64,000 bases of DNA, from positions 496,001 through 560,000 of the forward strand of contig NZ_WOTF01000001.1 in assembly GCF_011516935.1 (NCBI RefSeq), in the 5' to 3' direction. The position numbers were made by a program, and so were the translations under genes. Position 1 is the stretch's first letter. Every line of letters begins with the position of its first letter. The notes under the pieces were generated by a model. The model saw only the letters and a program-made list of their open reading frames with translations, did not search any database and was not told the DNA's origin. This DNA is from Acetobacter farinalis (lineage in GTDB: Bacteria > Pseudomonadota > Alphaproteobacteria > Acetobacterales > Acetobacteraceae). Shown in pieces: positions 46,130-56,733 of the stretch.

Positions 46130-48067
46130 GTGAGCGGTAAGGGCGTTCTGAACGGTCTCGTGTTAACAGCGAATCGTGTCGTGACCGGTTTTACGCTCTG
46201 GGGCGTGGCCGCGGGGTGTGCCTGGGCAGCGGACCCGCAGCCTTACGTGACGCAGCTTGAAAGCTCCGGGCAGGCCGATCTGGATGCCGCGCTGAAATCC
46301 TCATCCGATCTGCTGGGCTTACAGGCAACACAGGCCGTGGGGCCGTTTGCGCTCGCCGGGCGGATCCGGAATGATTATGACCGCCTTCGTTCCGCTCTGG
46401 ACAGTTACGGCTATTACAATGGCACGGTGCAGATCACCCTGCATCGGGCCAAGGAAAAAGATTCCGTCCAGATGGATGGGCTCTCTCCCGCCCTTGCTGA
46501 CTGGCTGAACAGTGTGCCGGCGGGTGAAAAAATAACCGCTGACATCAAGGTTCAGAAAGGCCCGCTTTATCACCTTGGGTCGATCACGGTACAGGATCCG
46601 AAGACCAAGGCTCCGGTTGTTCTGACAAAAGCACAGCAGGAGGCGTTTGGCCTGAAAACCGGGCAACCTGCCGTGGCGCAGACGGTGCTGGGCAGTGGGG
46701 GCTCCCTGCTGGATATCCTGCGGGAGGAAGGGCATGCGCTGGCGCAGGTGGACAAGCCCCGCGCCTACCTGCAGCCGCAGACCCATACGCTGGATATTGT
46801 CTACCCTGTTTCAGCCGGACCGGTGCTGAATATTGGTACGATTGATGTGGATGGGCTGAAGCGGGTGCATGAGTCCTTTGTGCGCCGCCGTCTGACCGTG
46901 CGGGAGGGCGAGCTTTATCAGCCCTCCAGAATTGAGGCCGCACGGCAGGACCTGACTTCGCTTGGCGTGTTTTCCAGCGTGACGGTGAAGGATGGCTCCA
47001 CACAGCCGGTCAATGGCACCATGCCGCTGGACTTCACGTTGCGGGAAGGCAAGCGCCGGTCCGTGGGGGCGGAAGTGGGGTATTCCACGGATTTGGGGGG
47101 GCGCGTCGGCGCGACGTGGACGCATTATAACCTTCTGGGCAATGCCGAGCGTCTGAAGTTGACGGCCCTGATCACCGGTCTGGGCGGCTCCGCGCAGCAG
47201 GGGCTGGGGTATGATGTCTATGCGGACTTCATGAAGCCCGATTTTTATAGCCGGAACCAGAATCTGAGTGTGCGGATTGAAGCCCTGCGCCAGTTGTTCT
47301 GGTCCTACCGCCAGACGGCATTTCTGGTGAGTGCCGGTATTGCCCGGCGGATTGATAAACATTGGAATATCAATTTCGGGCTCTCGGGCGAGCAGGAAAA
47401 AATTGATCAGTTCAACGTCACGCGGGACTACACGATTGTCTCGGTCCCGCTGGCGGCCACGTTTGACAATACAGGTGTTGGAAACCCGCTTGAACCGGCG
47501 CAGCATGGTGTGCGGGCCAGCATCAATGCAACGCCGTCTGTCTCGCTTGGAAACAAGGGGAGTGGCACGTCGTTTTTCACCATTCTCAATGCTTCGGCCT
47601 CAACCTATTTTGACCTGACACATCTTGGCATCAGCCGCCCCGGACGCAGCATCATTGCCCTGCGCGGGATGATCGGCAGCATTCAGGGTGCCTCCACATA
47701 CGATATTCCGCCAGACCAGCGCATGTATGCCGGCGGCAGCGCCACGGTGCGCGGCTACCGCTGGCAGGGTGTGGGGCCGCAATACGGGCGCACGCGCTAC
47801 GCCATTGGCGGGACATCGCTGGATGCCGGGACCATTGAATACCGCCAGCGGCTCTTCAAAAGTTTTGGTATGGCCGGGTTTGTTGATGCCGGGCAGGTGG
47901 GCAGCAGCAGCATGCCCTTTACCGGCACCCTGCGTGTGGGGGCCGGTGCCGGTGTGCGCTATTATACCCCGATTGGCCCTGTGCGGGTGGATGTGGCCGT
48001 GCCGCTCAACCGGGCGTATCGCGGAGACAAGTGGGATCTGTATATCGGTCTTGGGGAGACGTTCTGA
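46130..48067 (+). CDS. tamA: Outer-membrane translocation assembly protein TamA
   Basis: An Omp85-family outer-membrane barrel with N-terminal POTRA domains that works with TamB in envelope biogenesis. A signal peptide (hydrophobic stretch ending CAWA-AD near residue 37) is followed by POTRA domains (for example RIRNDYDRLRSALDSYGYYN and GTIDVDGLKRVHESFVRRRL) and a 16-strand barrel with the conserved YAGGSATVRGYRWQGVG region. The final strand ends in GLGETF, with C-terminal phenylalanine as expected for an outer-membrane barrel. GTG 46130 has GGAGG nine bases before it; GTG 46124 is the alternative. Stop overlaps the tamB start by one base. Confidence 0.92.
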   Translation: MSGKGVLNGLVLTANRVVTGFTLWGVAAGCAWAADPQPYVTQLESSGQADLDAALKSSSDLLGLQATQAVGPFALAGRIRNDYDRLRSALDSYGYYNGTVQITLHRAKEKDSVQMDGLSPALADWLNSVPAGEKITADIKVQKGPLYHLGSITVQDPKTKAPVVLTKAQQEAFGLKTGQPAVAQTVLGSGGSLLDILREEGHALAQVDKPRAYLQPQTHTLDIVYPVSAGPVLNIGTIDVDGLKRVHESFVRRRLTVREGELYQPSRIEAARQDLTSLGVFSSVTVKDGSTQPVNGTMPLDFTLREGKRRSVGAEVGYSTDLGGRVGATWTHYNLLGNAERLKLTALITGLGGSAQQGLGYDVYADFMKPDFYSRNQNLSVRIEALRQLFWSYRQTAFLVSAGIARRIDKHWNINFGLSGEQEKIDQFNVTRDYTIVSVPLAATFDNTGVGNPLEPAQHGVRASINATPSVSLGNKGSGTSFFTILNASASTYFDLTHLGISRPGRSIIALRGMIGSIQGASTYDIPPDQRMYAGGSATVRGYRWQGVGPQYGRTRYAIGGTSLDAGTIEYRQRLFKSFGMAGFVDAGQVGSSSMPFTGTLRVGAGAGVRYYTPIGPVRVDVAVPLNRAYRGDKWDLYIGLGETF

Positions 48068-51000
48068 TGGCTGGGCACATTGAGGAAAATCCCGCCCCAC
48101 GTCGCTCGCCTCTCCGCCGTGCGGGCCGCATTCTTGGTATTTCAGCAGGTGTGCTGACGGGTGTTGCCGTTCTGGCTGTTGGCGTCATTCTGGTGGGGGC
48201 CAATACCGGGCCGGGGCGCGCGCTGCTGATCAGGCAGACCACAGCACTCACAGGCGGCAGCGTGACCCTAGCAGGGATGTCCGGCCGCTTTCCTGATCAT
48301 TTCCATCTGGACTCCATCGCGCTGCATGACACGCAGGGTGTCTGGCTTTCCCTGCGCAATGTGGACCTGAACTGGTCCCCGGTGAGCATGCTCTGGCGCA
48401 CCGCCCGGATCTATGCCCTGACGGCGGATGAACTGGCTATTCCGCGCCTGCCGGTGGCAGACCCCGCCGCGCCGCCTTCGCCTCCGGCCACCACGGCAAC
48501 AAAGTCCAAACTCGGTCTGAGTGTGGATATCCGCACGCTGGCGGTGCGGCGCATTGCCGTGGGCGCGGCTCTGGCGGGTGTTCCGGCAAGCTTCTCCCTG
48601 TCCGGCCATGGGAGCCTCTCTTCCATTGATCCGGTGATTGACGGGCTGAGCCTGCCCAATTTGCCGAAATCGGATATCGCGCTGCACGTCAAACGGCTGG
48701 ATGCCAGCGGGCAGATTGACCTGACCACGACAACCGGAGGCGGGCTGCTCGGCCTGCATCTGGATGCGCAGGAAGGCAAGGATGGCTTTGCCGCGGCCAG
48801 ACTGAAGATGCCGCAGCTCACGCCCTTGTCTCTCGCGCTGGATATCAAGGGGCCGACAGACGCGGCTGTACTGGGGTTTTCCGCTGCGGCGGGGCCGGTA
48901 ACAGCCAAGGCGGATGGCGTGCTGAACCTGCTGGCCGGAGAAATGGGGCGTCTGTCTGCGCAGTTTGACGCGCCCAAGCTTTCCCTGACACCGGATATCG
49001 GGTGGGACACCCTTCATCTGGCCGTCCAGCTTAAAGGAAAAATGGCCGCACCGGATGGCACGGCTGAGTTGCTGGTCGAAAGGCTGGCCGCGGCCGGAGC
49101 TGCGGTGGGAACGCTGAAAGCCACGTTCAATGGCCAGAGCGGGCGGCCCGGCGTGGCGGACCTGCTGCATCTTGTCATGACGGCGGAGGGGGTGCGCATT
49201 CCCGGCAGTGCGCCGAACCTGCTGGCTTCCGCGCCGCTGCAACTGGACGCGAAGCTTTCTCCGCAGCCCGCCGGAAAACCGCTGGAATTCGATCTTTCAC
49301 ACCCCCTGCTGCATCTGACAGGCTCTGTGCTGACTGCGGCGCCGCAACGGGGCACGCTCACCCTGACCCTGCCGGACCTCCGCCCCATCGGGCAGGTGGC
49401 GGGCACACCGCTGCAAGGGAATACCGCTCTCACGGCGCAGTTTGACCTGCCCGCCAAAGCGGAGGGTGACACCCACCTGAAAGCGGATGGCACTCTGGCC
49501 ATTACCGGTGGCCAGCCTCAGGCTGCGGGGCTTATCGGCCCGAAAGGCACCTTTGCGCTGGTTGCCGCCATGCGCCCGCAGAGCGGTTCCGTGTCACCAG
49601 AAAAGGCCGCTCCTGCCGCGACACCCGCCGCGCCCGGCCCCAACACGAACCCGGGTGGGGCTGGCCCTGCGCCCGCGCAGAAGGCGCAAGCCCCGCAGCC
49701 TGCTGCGCAGTCTGGCGGGCAGCAGATTGATCTGACGTCCCTGACCGTGGACGGACAGGCCCTGCACCTGAAGGCGCAGGGCCGGGTGGATGTCGGGCAG
49801 GATCTGGATATCACCGGCACGCTGGCGCTGCCTGATCTGGCGCGGGCGCTGCCCTCCCTGCGGGGCGGGGTCACGCTGGCGCTGTCCGCCAAGGGGCTGA
49901 TGCAGGATTTTGTGGCCAAACTGCACCTTGAGGGAGACCCCGGCACCGCGACCATGCCGCGCGGCCCTGTGGTGCTGGATGCTGATCTTGCCCATCTGCC
50001 GTCCGCGCCACAAGGCACGGTGGATGCGCATGGTTCGGTTAATCGTGCGCCCTTGCTGCTCAACGTGGCTCTTGCGCAGGATGCCAAGGGCAGCCGGCAG
50101 ATTGACCTGAAAAAACTCTCCTGGAACAGTCTTCAGGGGCAGGGGTCGCTCTCTCTTGCCGCAGGAGAGGTGGTGCCGCTGGGCACGCTGGACCTGAAAG
50201 TAGGGCGGCTTGCTGACCTGAAAGAGCTTATCGGCCAGCCGATTTCCGGGGCGCTGGTGGCGGCTGTCAAAACCACGCAGGTGGACCAGAAGCCGCTGGT
50301 GGCGCTGAAGCTGGATGGCAATGTGGCCATGCCGCAGGCCAAAGTCGGTTCACTTTCTCTGGCCGGAACGATCAAGGACCCGGCAGCGCACCCGAATGTG
50401 GATTTGAACCTGAAGCTGGGCGGTCTGGCTGCGGCCGGGGTGACAGGGCAGGCGCGTCTTGCCGCGAAAGGACCGGACAGCGCCATGGCGCTGACTGCGC
50501 AGATTGGCCCGGCAAGCTGGTCTGGCAGCCCGCTCTCTCTTGATATGGCGGCCTTGCTCAATCTTCCAGCCAGGCAGGTGCGGCTGCAAAAGCTGGCCGC
50601 CACGGCCCGGCAGGAAAATCTGCGGCTTCTGGCGCCGGCGCTGGTTTCCTTTGGTGAGACCATGGGGGTTGACCGCCTGCGTGTGACACTGGGCACGCAG
50701 GGCGCGGAGCCCGCTACGGCGGATATCGCCGGGCGTATCAAACCCACGCTTGCGGCCACGGTGGATGTGCGCAACCTGACACCGGCTCTGGCACGGCCCT
50801 TCATGCCGGACCTGCGTGCGCAGGGCACGCTGGCTGTTCAGGCAAAAGTCAGCGGCACCATGGAGCGCCCTGTGGGGCAGGTGCATCTCGCAGGGCACGG
50901 GCTGCGGATGCAGGGGGCTTCGGCTGTGGCCTCTCTCCCGCCTCTGCAACTGGATGCCTCGGTTAATCTGGCGGGCACTGCCGCCAAGGTGCAGGTGCAG

Positions 51001-52395
51001 GCGGAAGCCGGACCAAAGCTGGCGCTGGGGGTTTCCGGCACGGCCCCGCTTTCCAAAACCGGGCCGGTTAACCTACGCACCAGCGGGCATCTGGATCTGG
51101 CCATTGCCAATGGCTATCTGGGCGCACAGGGGCGGCAGGCGCTGGGGCAGATCCAGCTTGCCTTGCAGGTGGCGGGAACACTGGGCGCACCCCGTGTGAC
51201 CGGCGCGGTAGACCTGTTGAATGCGGATATTCAGGATTTTGCGCAGGGTGTGCATCTGGCTGCCATTAACGGGCGTATTGTGGGGGAAGGGAGCAGTATT
51301 GTTATCCAGAACCTGAGCGCAAAGGCGGGAGGTGGCACTCTGGGGCTTACGGGGTCTGTCGGGGTTCTGGCACCGGGGTTGCCGGTGGACCTTCATTTTG
51401 TGGCGCATAATGCCCGCCCTGTTGCCAGTAGCCTGCTGACGGCTGTGATGAATTCGGACATCACCATCAAGGGGCAGGCGCAGGCCCGGATGGATGTGGC
51501 CGGGGGCATTGATCTGCAGAAAGTGGAAATCAATATCCCCAACTCCCTGCCATCGTCCGTGGCGCGGCTGGATGTGGTGCGTCCGGGGGACAAACCACAG
51601 ACGGATGCAGATGCGGCGGCCAGCGCAACGGCGAGCGTGATCGGGCTGAATCTGATCGTGACATCCCCCGGCAAATTTTCCGTGCGCGGACATGGTCTGG
51701 ATGCGGAAATGGCGGGCAGGCTCAGGATCAAGGGAACGAGTTCCGCACCGTTGGTCAGCGGTGGGTTTGACCTCAAGCGCGGAAATTTCGATCTGGCCGG
51801 GATTTCGCTCAACTTCACGAAGGGGCGCGTGGGCTTCAACGGCAGCAGCGTGGACCACAAGCTGGACCCCACGCTGGATTTCGAGGCAGACCGCGTTGTG
51901 AACGGGCAGACCGCCATGCTGAAGGTGGGGGGCTATGCCAGCGCTCCCAAAATCAGCTTTGAATCCATCCCGCCTCTCCCGCAGGATCAGGTGTTGGCCA
52001 TGCTGCTGTTCGGCACGGATGCCCACTCGCTCTCATCCACCCAGATGATAGAGCTGGGAACGGCACTGGCAACGCTGACAGGCGTGACATCTTTTGACCC
52101 GATGGGCACGCTCCGCAAAACCCTGCATCTGGACCGGCTTGCCGTTGGCGGTGGTTCAGGCGTGGGGAATGGCGGCACCACGGTGGAAGCCGGGAAATAT
52201 GTGATGCGTGGCGTTTATGTAGGGGCCAAGCAGGCCACCTCCGGCTCGGGCACGCAGGCGCAGGTGCAGGTTGATCTGACCAAACACCTCAAGCTGAACA
52301 CCACGGTGGGCACGGGCGGGAACGTGACAGGCTTCACCACCCCGGAAAATGATCCCGGCAGCAGTGTCGGGCTGCTCTGGCAGTACCGTTACTGA
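48067..52395 (+). CDS. tamB: Translocation and assembly module protein TamB
   Basis: A 1442-residue inner-membrane-anchored AsmA-like protein that bridges the periplasm and is thought to carry lipids or outer-membrane proteins with TamA. One membrane anchor (ILGISAGVLTGVAVLAVGVI) is followed by long repetitive beta-strand arrays, a proline/alanine-rich linker around residue 520-560, and the C-terminal DUF490 domain with DQVLAMLLFGTDAHSLSSTQ. Its ATG (48067) shares a base with the tamA TGA stop. The frame is also open upstream to 48031 but overlaps tamA. Confidence 0.93.
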   Translation: MAGHIEENPAPRRSPLRRAGRILGISAGVLTGVAVLAVGVILVGANTGPGRALLIRQTTALTGGSVTLAGMSGRFPDHFHLDSIALHDTQGVWLSLRNVDLNWSPVSMLWRTARIYALTADELAIPRLPVADPAAPPSPPATTATKSKLGLSVDIRTLAVRRIAVGAALAGVPASFSLSGHGSLSSIDPVIDGLSLPNLPKSDIALHVKRLDASGQIDLTTTTGGGLLGLHLDAQEGKDGFAAARLKMPQLTPLSLALDIKGPTDAAVLGFSAAAGPVTAKADGVLNLLAGEMGRLSAQFDAPKLSLTPDIGWDTLHLAVQLKGKMAAPDGTAELLVERLAAAGAAVGTLKATFNGQSGRPGVADLLHLVMTAEGVRIPGSAPNLLASAPLQLDAKLSPQPAGKPLEFDLSHPLLHLTGSVLTAAPQRGTLTLTLPDLRPIGQVAGTPLQGNTALTAQFDLPAKAEGDTHLKADGTLAITGGQPQAAGLIGPKGTFALVAAMRPQSGSVSPEKAAPAATPAAPGPNTNPGGAGPAPAQKAQAPQPAAQSGGQQIDLTSLTVDGQALHLKAQGRVDVGQDLDITGTLALPDLARALPSLRGGVTLALSAKGLMQDFVAKLHLEGDPGTATMPRGPVVLDADLAHLPSAPQGTVDAHGSVNRAPLLLNVALAQDAKGSRQIDLKKLSWNSLQGQGSLSLAAGEVVPLGTLDLKVGRLADLKELIGQPISGALVAAVKTTQVDQKPLVALKLDGNVAMPQAKVGSLSLAGTIKDPAAHPNVDLNLKLGGLAAAGVTGQARLAAKGPDSAMALTAQIGPASWSGSPLSLDMAALLNLPARQVRLQKLAATARQENLRLLAPALVSFGETMGVDRLRVTLGTQGAEPATADIAGRIKPTLAATVDVRNLTPALARPFMPDLRAQGTLAVQAKVSGTMERPVGQVHLAGHGLRMQGASAVASLPPLQLDASVNLAGTAAKVQVQAEAGPKLALGVSGTAPLSKTGPVNLRTSGHLDLAIANGYLGAQGRQALGQIQLALQVAGTLGAPRVTGAVDLLNADIQDFAQGVHLAAINGRIVGEGSSIVIQNLSAKAGGGTLGLTGSVGVLAPGLPVDLHFVAHNARPVASSLLTAVMNSDITIKGQAQARMDVAGGIDLQKVEINIPNSLPSSVARLDVVRPGDKPQTDADAAASATASVIGLNLIVTSPGKFSVRGHGLDAEMAGRLRIKGTSSAPLVSGGFDLKRGNFDLAGISLNFTKGRVGFNGSSVDHKLDPTLDFEADRVVNGQTAMLKVGGYASAPKISFESIPPLPQDQVLAMLLFGTDAHSLSSTQMIELGTALATLTGVTSFDPMGTLRKTLHLDRLAVGGGSGVGNGGTTVEAGKYVMRGVYVGAKQATSGSGTQAQVQVDLTKHLKLNTTVGTGGNVTGFTTPENDPGSSVGLLWQYRY

Positions 52396-52435
52396 GAAGC
52401 TGTGCCGGGAGTGATTTGCTGAGGCTGTTCCCGCA

Positions 52436-52456
52436 AAGGCTGCGTCAGGCAGCCTT
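52436..52456. terminator. Hairpin between converging tamB and xthA
   Basis: An 8-bp perfect stem (52436-52443 with 52449-52456) and a 5-base loop. The flanking T/A run is short on both sides, so it is probably a weak terminator; it touches the xthA stop codon. Confidence 0.6.
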
Positions 52457-53262
52457 CAGAACTGGAAATCCACCACCACGGGCACATGGTCGGAGGGGCT
52501 GGCCCAGTCTCGTGCTTCCCGCGCGACCGTCATGCCCGAGAGGTTCGGAACCAGATCAGGCGTGACCCACACATGGTCCAGACGGCGGCCCCGGTTGGAG
52601 GCCTTCCAGTCGCGATTGCGGTAGGACCACCATGTGTACAGTTTTTCCTGCGGCGGGACAAAATGCCGCATGGCATCCACAAAGCCTGTTTCCATCCAGC
52701 GGTTCAGCCGCTCGGTTTCCGGCGGGGTGTGGCTGACAATGTTGAGCAACTGCTTGTGGCTCCACACATCATGTTCCAGCGGCGCGATATTGAGGTCTCC
52801 CACCAGAACGGCGCGCTGCGGCCTGCGGGCCTCAAACCACGCGGTTACTTCCTCAACAAACGCCAGCTTGTGCGCAAATTTCGGGTTGGCCTCCGGGTCC
52901 GGGATGTCGCCTCCGGCGGGCACGTAAAAATCATGCAGCTCCACCGGGCCTGATGGCGTGGCGAGGGTCGCGCCCACATGGCGGCAATCTTCCTTGCCAT
53001 GCCAGTCCGGCAGATTATCCAGCGGGGTTATCGGGTGGCGCGAGAGAATGGCGACACCATTATAGCTCTTCATGCCCTTGTAATGCAGGTGCTCAAAGCC
53101 CAGGGCGCGCACGGCCTCTTCGGGGAAGAGCGGGTCCGGCACCTTGGTTTCCTGAAGGCAGATAACGTCCGGGGCCAGAGCGGCTGCCAGCTCTTCAAGC
53201 CGGGGCAGGCGCAGGCGGAGGGAATTGATATTCCATGTCACAAGTCGCATAGGCTGAGGCAT
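52456..53262 (-). CDS. xthA: Exodeoxyribonuclease III / AP endonuclease
   Basis: A base-excision repair enzyme, 268 residues. Catalytic motifs: VTWNINSLRLRLPRL, VICLQETKVPDPLFP, FYVPAGGD (tyrosine site), VLVGDLNIAP, RLDHVWVT and SDHVPVVV. Length is typical. ATG 53262 has AGGA six bases upstream and an in-frame ATG at 53250 begins the conserved domain; the frame open to 53610 is antisense to the dipeptidase. Confidence 0.95.
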   Translation of the reverse strand: MPQPMRLVTWNINSLRLRLPRLEELAAALAPDVICLQETKVPDPLFPEEAVRALGFEHLHYKGMKSYNGVAILSRHPITPLDNLPDWHGKEDCRHVGATLATPSGPVELHDFYVPAGGDIPDPEANPKFAHKLAFVEEVTAWFEARRPQRAVLVGDLNIAPLEHDVWSHKQLLNIVSHTPPETERLNRWMETGFVDAMRHFVPPQEKLYTWWSYRNRDWKASNRGRRLDHVWVTPDLVPNLSGMTVAREARDWASPSDHVPVVVDFQF

Positions 53263-53364
53263 TGCGCATCCTGGTTTGCGGGGCAAGAGAAAACCGTCAC
53301 ATAATGAGTGCGCACCGCAGGGTATGTGCCTTGTAATCTTTACCAGCAGGACCATTTTCCTCTC

Positions 53365-54453
53365 ATGACGTCTTCCCCACAGGCTCGGCAGGGCCAGCCT
53401 CACTCCGTTTCCTCTCCTGAAGCTGAAGCGCTGCACCGCGCCCTGTTCACGCTGGACAGCCATATCGACATCCCCTGGCCGGATCAGGATGATGCCTTTG
53501 AGGAGACAGAGGCCCGCCGGGTTGATCTGCCCAAGATGCAGAAAGGCGGGATGTCCGCGGGTTGCTTTGTGGCCTATATCGCCCAGGCGGAGGTGAATGC
53601 GGAAAACCACGCTCAGGCGCAGGCCCAGTGTCTGGCCATGCTGGATGTGATCAACAGCATGCAGGGCACCCGGAATGGGGTGACGGCGCGCGTGTGCGCC
53701 ACAGTTTCAGAAATCAATGCGGCGCATGAGGCCGGGGTTCTGGCCGTTATTCCAGCCGTGGAGAACGGCTATGCCATGGGGGATAATCCGGCTCTGCTCG
53801 CGCAGTTCCGCGCCAGAGGGACGCGGTATGTGACGTTGACCCATAATGGCCACAACGCTCTGGCGGATTCCGCCGTGCATCGCCCCAGTCTGGGGGACAA
53901 GCCGGAGACACATGGCGGGCTTTCCGCGCTGGGGCGTGAGGCGGTGCGGGAAATGAACCGGCTCGGACTGCTGGTGGATGTCTCTCATGCCTCCAGAAAC
54001 ACCATGATGCAGGCTGTGGCGGCGTCCGCCGTGCCGGTTGTGGCCAGCCATTCCTGCGTGCGGAGCCTGTGTGACCATCCGCGCAATCTGGATGATGGCC
54101 AGCTGGATGCGTTGAAGGAGAGCGGGGGCGTGATCCAGATTACCGCCATGCCCGCCTTCCTGAAGCCGCGTGAGGGGGATGCGCCGCGGTCTGCCGGTGT
54201 TGCCGATTTTGTGGACCATATTGACTATGTCGTGCGGCGTATTGGCCCGGAGCATGTGGGCATCTCATCTGATTTTGATGGCGGCGGCGCGCTGGCCGAC
54301 TGGCAGAACGCCACGCAGGGCGTGAACCTGACGGCAGAGCTTCTGCGCCGTGGGTATGACAGGAGCGAAATTGCCGCATTCTGGGGCGGAAATTTCATGC
54401 GGTTACTTGCCAGGGCGGAAGCTGTGGCAGAACAAAGCGGGACTATTGGCTGA
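53365..54453 (+). CDS. Membrane-type dipeptidase, M19 family
   Basis: A 362-residue zinc dipeptidase of the renal dipeptidase family. The metal-binding HxD is in TLDSHIDIPW, the bridging glutamate in AVENGYAMG, and the later metal histidines are in VDVSHAS and ASHSCVRSLCDHPRNLDD; HVGISSDFDGGG carries the catalytic aspartate. No signal peptide is seen, so it is cytoplasmic here. ATG 53365 is chosen (in-frame open sequence begins at 53308). Confidence 0.88.
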   Translation: MTSSPQARQGQPHSVSSPEAEALHRALFTLDSHIDIPWPDQDDAFEETEARRVDLPKMQKGGMSAGCFVAYIAQAEVNAENHAQAQAQCLAMLDVINSMQGTRNGVTARVCATVSEINAAHEAGVLAVIPAVENGYAMGDNPALLAQFRARGTRYVTLTHNGHNALADSAVHRPSLGDKPETHGGLSALGREAVREMNRLGLLVDVSHASRNTMMQAVAASAVPVVASHSCVRSLCDHPRNLDDGQLDALKESGGVIQITAMPAFLKPREGDAPRSAGVADFVDHIDYVVRRIGPEHVGISSDFDGGGALADWQNATQGVNLTAELLRRGYDRSEIAAFWGGNFMRLLARAEAVAEQSGTIG

Positions 54454-54672
54454 AAAGCACAGCGCCAGATTTTTGTGAGTTTTGTCCACTTCCTCTCTTG
54501 ACAGGTCTTATTTTTAACAAACTCTCCATGGTTGGGCTGACGGCTTTGGAGTGCGGTGCATAAAATTCTTTTAAATCAATGGGTTGTTCTGTTTGGCTAA
54601 AAAATATGCAATGCGTCAGGAGTGCGGGAAATCTGCGGATTTCGGGGTGTCAAGCCCGGCTGGTCCACAGAC

Positions 54673-54681
54673 TTATCCACA
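54673..54681 (+). promoter_or_regulatory. Perfect DnaA box upstream of uvrC
   Basis: TTATCCACA matches the consensus DnaA box exactly, in the 267-base region before uvrC. Two weaker TCCAC matches (near 54484 and 54662) lie in the same region, which is AT-rich compared with the rest of the window (about 54500-54610). It may be a DnaA-regulated promoter; an origin is not shown. Confidence 0.45.
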
Positions 54682-54720
54682 AAATCGGTGGATGAAATTC
54701 CTGCCTCGAAAGAGCGCCTG

Positions 54721-56634
54721 ATGGCATCTGAAAACTCTTCAAACGTGCCCCCCGGCGGGGCGGAGGAGGGCACCCCCTCTGCCCCGCTGAAAGGGGTGGA
54801 GGTGATCAGGGAGGCGCTGAAAACCATGCCTCTCTCCCCGGGCGTTTACCGCATGCTGGGGGAGAAGGGAGACGTTCTCTACGTTGGCAAGGCGCTGGCG
54901 CTGAAAAAGCGGGTGGTCTCCTACACGCAGGTGAACCGCCTGCCCGAACGCCTGCGCCGGATGGTGTCTGAAACAGTCTCCATGGAGATTGTCACAACCC
55001 ATACAGAGGCCGAAGCCCTGCTGCTTGAGGCCAACTACATCAAGCGCATGAAGCCGCGCTTCAACATCCTGCTGCGGGATGACAAGAGTTACCCCTGGCT
55101 GATGCTGACAGACGGTCATCCTTTCCCGCAGATCGCCAAACATCGTGGCAAACCGGTGAAAGGGGCCAGTCTGTGGGGGCCTTTTGCGTCAGCCTGGGCC
55201 GTGAACCAGACCCTCAATCTGCTGGAGCGTGTTTTTCTGCTGCGCTCCTGTGCGGATGCCGTGTTCAACAGCCGAACCCGGCCATGCCTGCTGTACCAGA
55301 TCAAGCGCTGTTCCGCGCCCTGTGTGGACCGGATTGATCAGGCGTCCTACGCGACGCTGGTTGAGCAGGCGCGGGCCTTTTTGTCCGGCAAGGATCACGC
55401 CCTGCGGGAAGAGATGAGTGCGGAGATGCATCGGGCGGCTGAAGCGCTGGATTTTGAGCGTGCGGCCACCATGCGGGACCGTATCCGCGCGCTGGCGCAG
55501 ATGCAGGATTCCAGTGTGGTCAATCCGGCCTCCCTCCAGAATGCCGATGTTTTCGGGATATGGCAGGAAGCCGGGCAGGCCTGCATTCAGGTCTTCTTCA
55601 TCCGGGGCGGGCGCAATAACGGTAACCGGTCCTTTTTCCCGGCCCATACGCAGGAAGAGGCTCCGGGCGATATTCTGGCAGCCTTTATCGCGCAGTTTTA
55701 TGATGACAAACCATGTCCTGCGCAGATTCTGGTCAATCATGATCTGCCGGAAGAAGCGCTTCTGGCCGAAGCGTTGACCTTGCGGCGTGAGCGCCGGGTG
55801 GAAATCCTGCACCCCATGCGGGGCGAGAAAAAGCAGGTGCTGGATCACGCGGTAGCCAACGCGCGGGACGCCCTGCACAGGAAGCTGGCCGAGAGTGCCG
55901 GGCAGGCCAGACTGCTGGAGGGCGTGGCGCGGGTGTTCGGGCTGGACGCCCCACCCGAGCGAATTGAAGTATATGATAACAGCCACATCATGGGCTCGCA
56001 CGCCTATGGCGTGATGATTGTTGGCGGCCCGGAAGGCTTTGATCGGCGCGCTTATCGCAAGTTCCTGATCAAGGGGCCTGTAACCCCGGGGGATGACTTC
56101 GCGATGATGCGGGAAGTGCTGGAGCGCCGCTTTGGCCGCGCCTTGAAAGAAGCGGCGGAGGGGGATGTGTCAAACTGGCCGGATGTGCTGCTGATTGACG
56201 GTGGCGCAGGGCAGTATTCCGCCGTGCGCGGTGTGCTGGATGATCTGGGTGTGACGGGTGTCAAGCTGGTTGGCATTGCCAAGGGGCCGGACCGCGATGC
56301 CGGGCGGGAATGGTTCCATACCGGGGATGCCCCGCCATTTCAGCTCGAACCGCGTGATCCTGTGCTGTATTACCTGCAAAGGCTGCGGGATGAGGCGCAT
56401 CGCTTTGCCATCACCACGCATCGGGCCGGGCGTTCCAAAACGCTGGTCACATCCGAACTGGATGACATTCCGGGGGTCGGGCCTGCACGGAAAAAAATGC
56501 TGCTCAACACGTTTGGCTCCGCGCGGGCCGTGAAGCAGGCAGGTCTGGCGGAGCTCGAATCGGCGCCGGGGATCAACCGGGAGACAGCGCGAGCCGTGTA
56601 TGGCCATTTTCACCCGGACTGGACGCCGGGATAG
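54721..56634 (+). CDS. uvrC: Excinuclease ABC subunit C
   Basis: The nuclease that makes both cuts in nucleotide excision repair. The product has a GIY-YIG N-terminal domain ([20 protein letters not shown]), the [20 protein letters not shown] segment, a UVR motif ([20 protein letters not shown]) that binds UvrB, the UvrC RNaseH-like nuclease domain ([33 protein letters not shown]) and a C-terminal helix-hairpin-helix ([15 protein letters not shown]). ATG 54721 gives 637 residues; GTG 54622 is in frame and would add a 33-residue leader of no clear family match. Confidence 0.95.
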   Translation: MASENSSNVPPGGAEEGTPSAPLKGVEVIREALKTMPLSPGVYRMLGEKGDVLYVGKALALKKRVVSYTQVNRLPERLRRMVSETVSMEIVTTHTEAEALLLEANYIKRMKPRFNILLRDDKSYPWLMLTDGHPFPQIAKHRGKPVKGASLWGPFASAWAVNQTLNLLERVFLLRSCADAVFNSRTRPCLLYQIKRCSAPCVDRIDQASYATLVEQARAFLSGKDHALREEMSAEMHRAAEALDFERAATMRDRIRALAQMQDSSVVNPASLQNADVFGIWQEAGQACIQVFFIRGGRNNGNRSFFPAHTQEEAPGDILAAFIAQFYDDKPCPAQILVNHDLPEEALLAEALTLRRERRVEILHPMRGEKKQVLDHAVANARDALHRKLAESAGQARLLEGVARVFGLDAPPERIEVYDNSHIMGSHAYGVMIVGGPEGFDRRAYRKFLIKGPVTPGDDFAMMREVLERRFGRALKEAAEGDVSNWPDVLLIDGGAGQYSAVRGVLDDLGVTGVKLVGIAKGPDRDAGREWFHTGDAPPFQLEPRDPVLYYLQRLRDEAHRFAITTHRAGRSKTLVTSELDDIPGVGPARKKMLLNTFGSARAVKQAGLAELESAPGINRETARAVYGHFHPDWTPG

Positions 56635-56733
56635 CCCCCGTTTTCAGCCGTGCAGGGAACTTCTGGGTGAGTGGCTGAAAGCACCACTCAGAAACCATTT
56701 CAGCTGTGCGGGAAATAGGCTAGCATTCTACAG

